Shown here: positions 63,034 through 64,000 of the stretch, piece by piece
Layout of the letters: every line of letters starts with the position of its first letter
How positions within the stretch are numbered: the stretch's first letter is position 1
Assembly (NCBI GenBank): GCA_019925095.2
Contig: CM034389.1
Span: 19,393,435 to 19,457,434, forward strand
Length of the DNA stretch: 64,000 nt
DNA from: Dendrolimus kikuchii
Lineage: Eukaryota > Arthropoda > Insecta > Lepidoptera > Lasiocampidae
Reading direction: 5' to 3'
Translations under genes and position numbers: made by a program
The notes under the pieces: model-generated
Seen by the model: the letters and a program-made list of their open reading frames with translations, nothing else
What the model was told of the DNA's origin: nothing
Database searches by the model: none

Positions 63034-64000
63034 TCACACCGCTTCCGGCACGATGTTGTTGTGGTGGAAGGGACTGCTCTCGTAGGACATGTTTGCCGCG
63101 TTAACGGTGACGCTGTGCAGCGGCTGGTAGCGGCTCAGTTTGGGCGTAGTTGGCCCCGTCAAATCCTCCGATAACTGCTGGTACACCAGTCCGCAGTCCT
63201 TCTTTGTACGCCCTTGTTGGTTCATCGCGGCTATTATGGCACTGTTGTATCTTATCTGGTGGTTTCTCTTCACACACATCATCGCCACCACTTTACCGAT
63301 CACGATCAACAACAAGATCGCGCCTAGTAAGGCAATCGCTATCGGCCAAAGGTAGTCGTAGTGTCCGTGTTCCTCGTCTTTTTGGGAAGCATGTGCATAC
63401 ACATCGGACTCTAAATATTCGTATGCTGTTTTATCGTCCAAAGGCGTCATATCTGGTACCGGAAGCTTGCCTGATAAAGGATCAGCTGCAATAGAGGTTG
63501 TTTCGAGCAGTTTATATTTAATGTCGACATCTTCGTCTCCATCATCGTAATTCTCACCAGAATCATCTGCTTCATCACCGTCCTCCTCTTCGCCGTCGTC
63601 GTCGTCTTCGGCCAACTCATCAGCGTCTGCGTCGGCGTCATCTTTAACATCATCAGGTCCAAGCACTTTTTGTTCAGGGGTCACGGTGGTATCATCTGCA
63701 ATTTTGCCATCATCTAACGTGTTCTTTAAGTCAAAATTACCTACGGTATCTTTGTCAATCCTCTCCCAAATTTCCTCATCAGATACGGCATCCAAAGGCT
63801 CTACTGGATGAGATATAGCGGCACCACAGGTTTTGCGACTGAGAAATTCCCAACTGTACGTTTCATCTTCATCTTTAGCATCTCTTGCCAAATTGGCGAT
63901 ATTTACATTGTTTGAATTAGGCGAAACTTTTCGGTCGCTTAAGAAAGTCATGAGATCTTCAAAGTCACGGCTGCAGGCGAGTGGATTATTGCTGATATCT
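63034..64000 (-). CDS. LRR single-pass membrane protein, C-terminal part (windpipe-like?)
   Basis: Open to the window edge, so the 5' part is missing; about 321 residues are seen. The first residues (SNNPLACSRDFEDLMTFLSD) form a leucine-rich-repeat C-terminal cap, with a later Cys in SRKTCG. A long extracellular stalk follows with extreme Asp/Glu runs (DDADADADELAEDDDDGEEE). A transmembrane helix (LWPIAIALLGAILLLIVIGK) and a roughly 80-residue cytoplasmic tail with Tyr motifs (VYQQL, SYESSPF) complete it. This layout fits insect LRR receptors such as Drosophila windpipe, but I cannot align it, so no symbol is given. It is transcribed towards ADHFE1, tail to tail. Confidence 0.8.
   Translation of the reverse strand, partial: DISNNPLACSRDFEDLMTFLSDRKVSPNSNNVNIANLARDAKDEDETYSWEFLSRKTCGAAISHPVEPLDAVSDEEIWERIDKDTVGNFDLKNTLDDGKIADDTTVTPEQKVLGPDDVKDDADADADELAEDDDDGEEEDGDEADDSGENYDDGDEDVDIKYKLLETTSIAADPLSGKLPVPDMTPLDDKTAYEYLESDVYAHASQKDEEHGHYDYLWPIAIALLGAILLLIVIGKVVAMMCVKRNHQIRYNSAIIAAMNQQGRTKKDCGLVYQQLSEDLTGPTTPKLSRYQPLHSVTVNAANMSYESSPFHHNNIVPEAV

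Noticed and set aside
1..64000. CRISPR arrays, bacterial operons or riboswitches
   Set aside because: The sequence is eukaryotic nuclear DNA with spliced genes; no regular spacer-repeat array is present.

Overview
This window is nuclear DNA of an insect, most likely a moth or butterfly. It is AT-rich, and its genes are split by GT-AG introns. The introns are full of mariner, hAT, RTE-like and MITE debris of the kind seen in Lepidoptera. The order is inferred from repeat style and protein similarity; no search was run.

Three host genes are visible. (1) Positions 436-37578 (+) carry all but the N-terminus of an ASAP-family ArfGAP: BAR, PH, ArfGAP zinc finger, ankyrin repeats, proline-rich linker and SH3. 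I place 13 exons whose phases all agree (876 residues in the window), plus a candidate 48-bp microexon. (2) Positions 49329-62304 (+) carry a complete eight-exon gene for mitochondrial hydroxyacid-oxoacid transhydrogenase (ADHFE1/T3dh family, 461 residues), from start codon to stop. (3) Positions 63034-64000 (-) hold the 3' end of a gene for a single-pass membrane protein with a leucine-rich-repeat C-cap and a very acidic stalk. Its 5' end lies beyond the window. About 10.7 kb between genes 1 and 2 has no recognisable gene.

The main feature is a Maverick/Polinton element of about 13.5 kb (about 917-14396), inserted in the first ASAP intron seen here. It looks coding-intact: a protein-primed family B DNA polymerase, packaging ATPase, retroviral-type integrase with C-terminal chromodomain, penton-like minor capsid protein, double-jelly-roll major capsid protein (MCP), adenain-like protease and four small proteins. 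The two leftmost unique genes each have a TATA box and a short intron. The later genes (7987-13399) form an operon-like run with gaps of 2 to 11 bp or overlaps. The terminal inverted repeats are about 1.73 kb and nearly identical. Each carries a whole protease gene, and the left one also carries the C-terminal half of the MCP gene. Just inside the left repeat sit four degenerate 18-bp repeats spaced 31, 41 and 41 bp apart, directly upstream of the first promoter.

The rest of the introns and intergenic DNA holds two broken mariner-type transposons (26.4-27.7 kb and 57.2-58.5 kb), a hAT remnant with a perfect 8-bp target duplication nested in an older inverted repeat (48.2-49.2 kb), three copies of one SINE-like repeat, five pieces of one MITE family, several RTE/LINE 3' fragments, fold-back elements and perfect hairpins.
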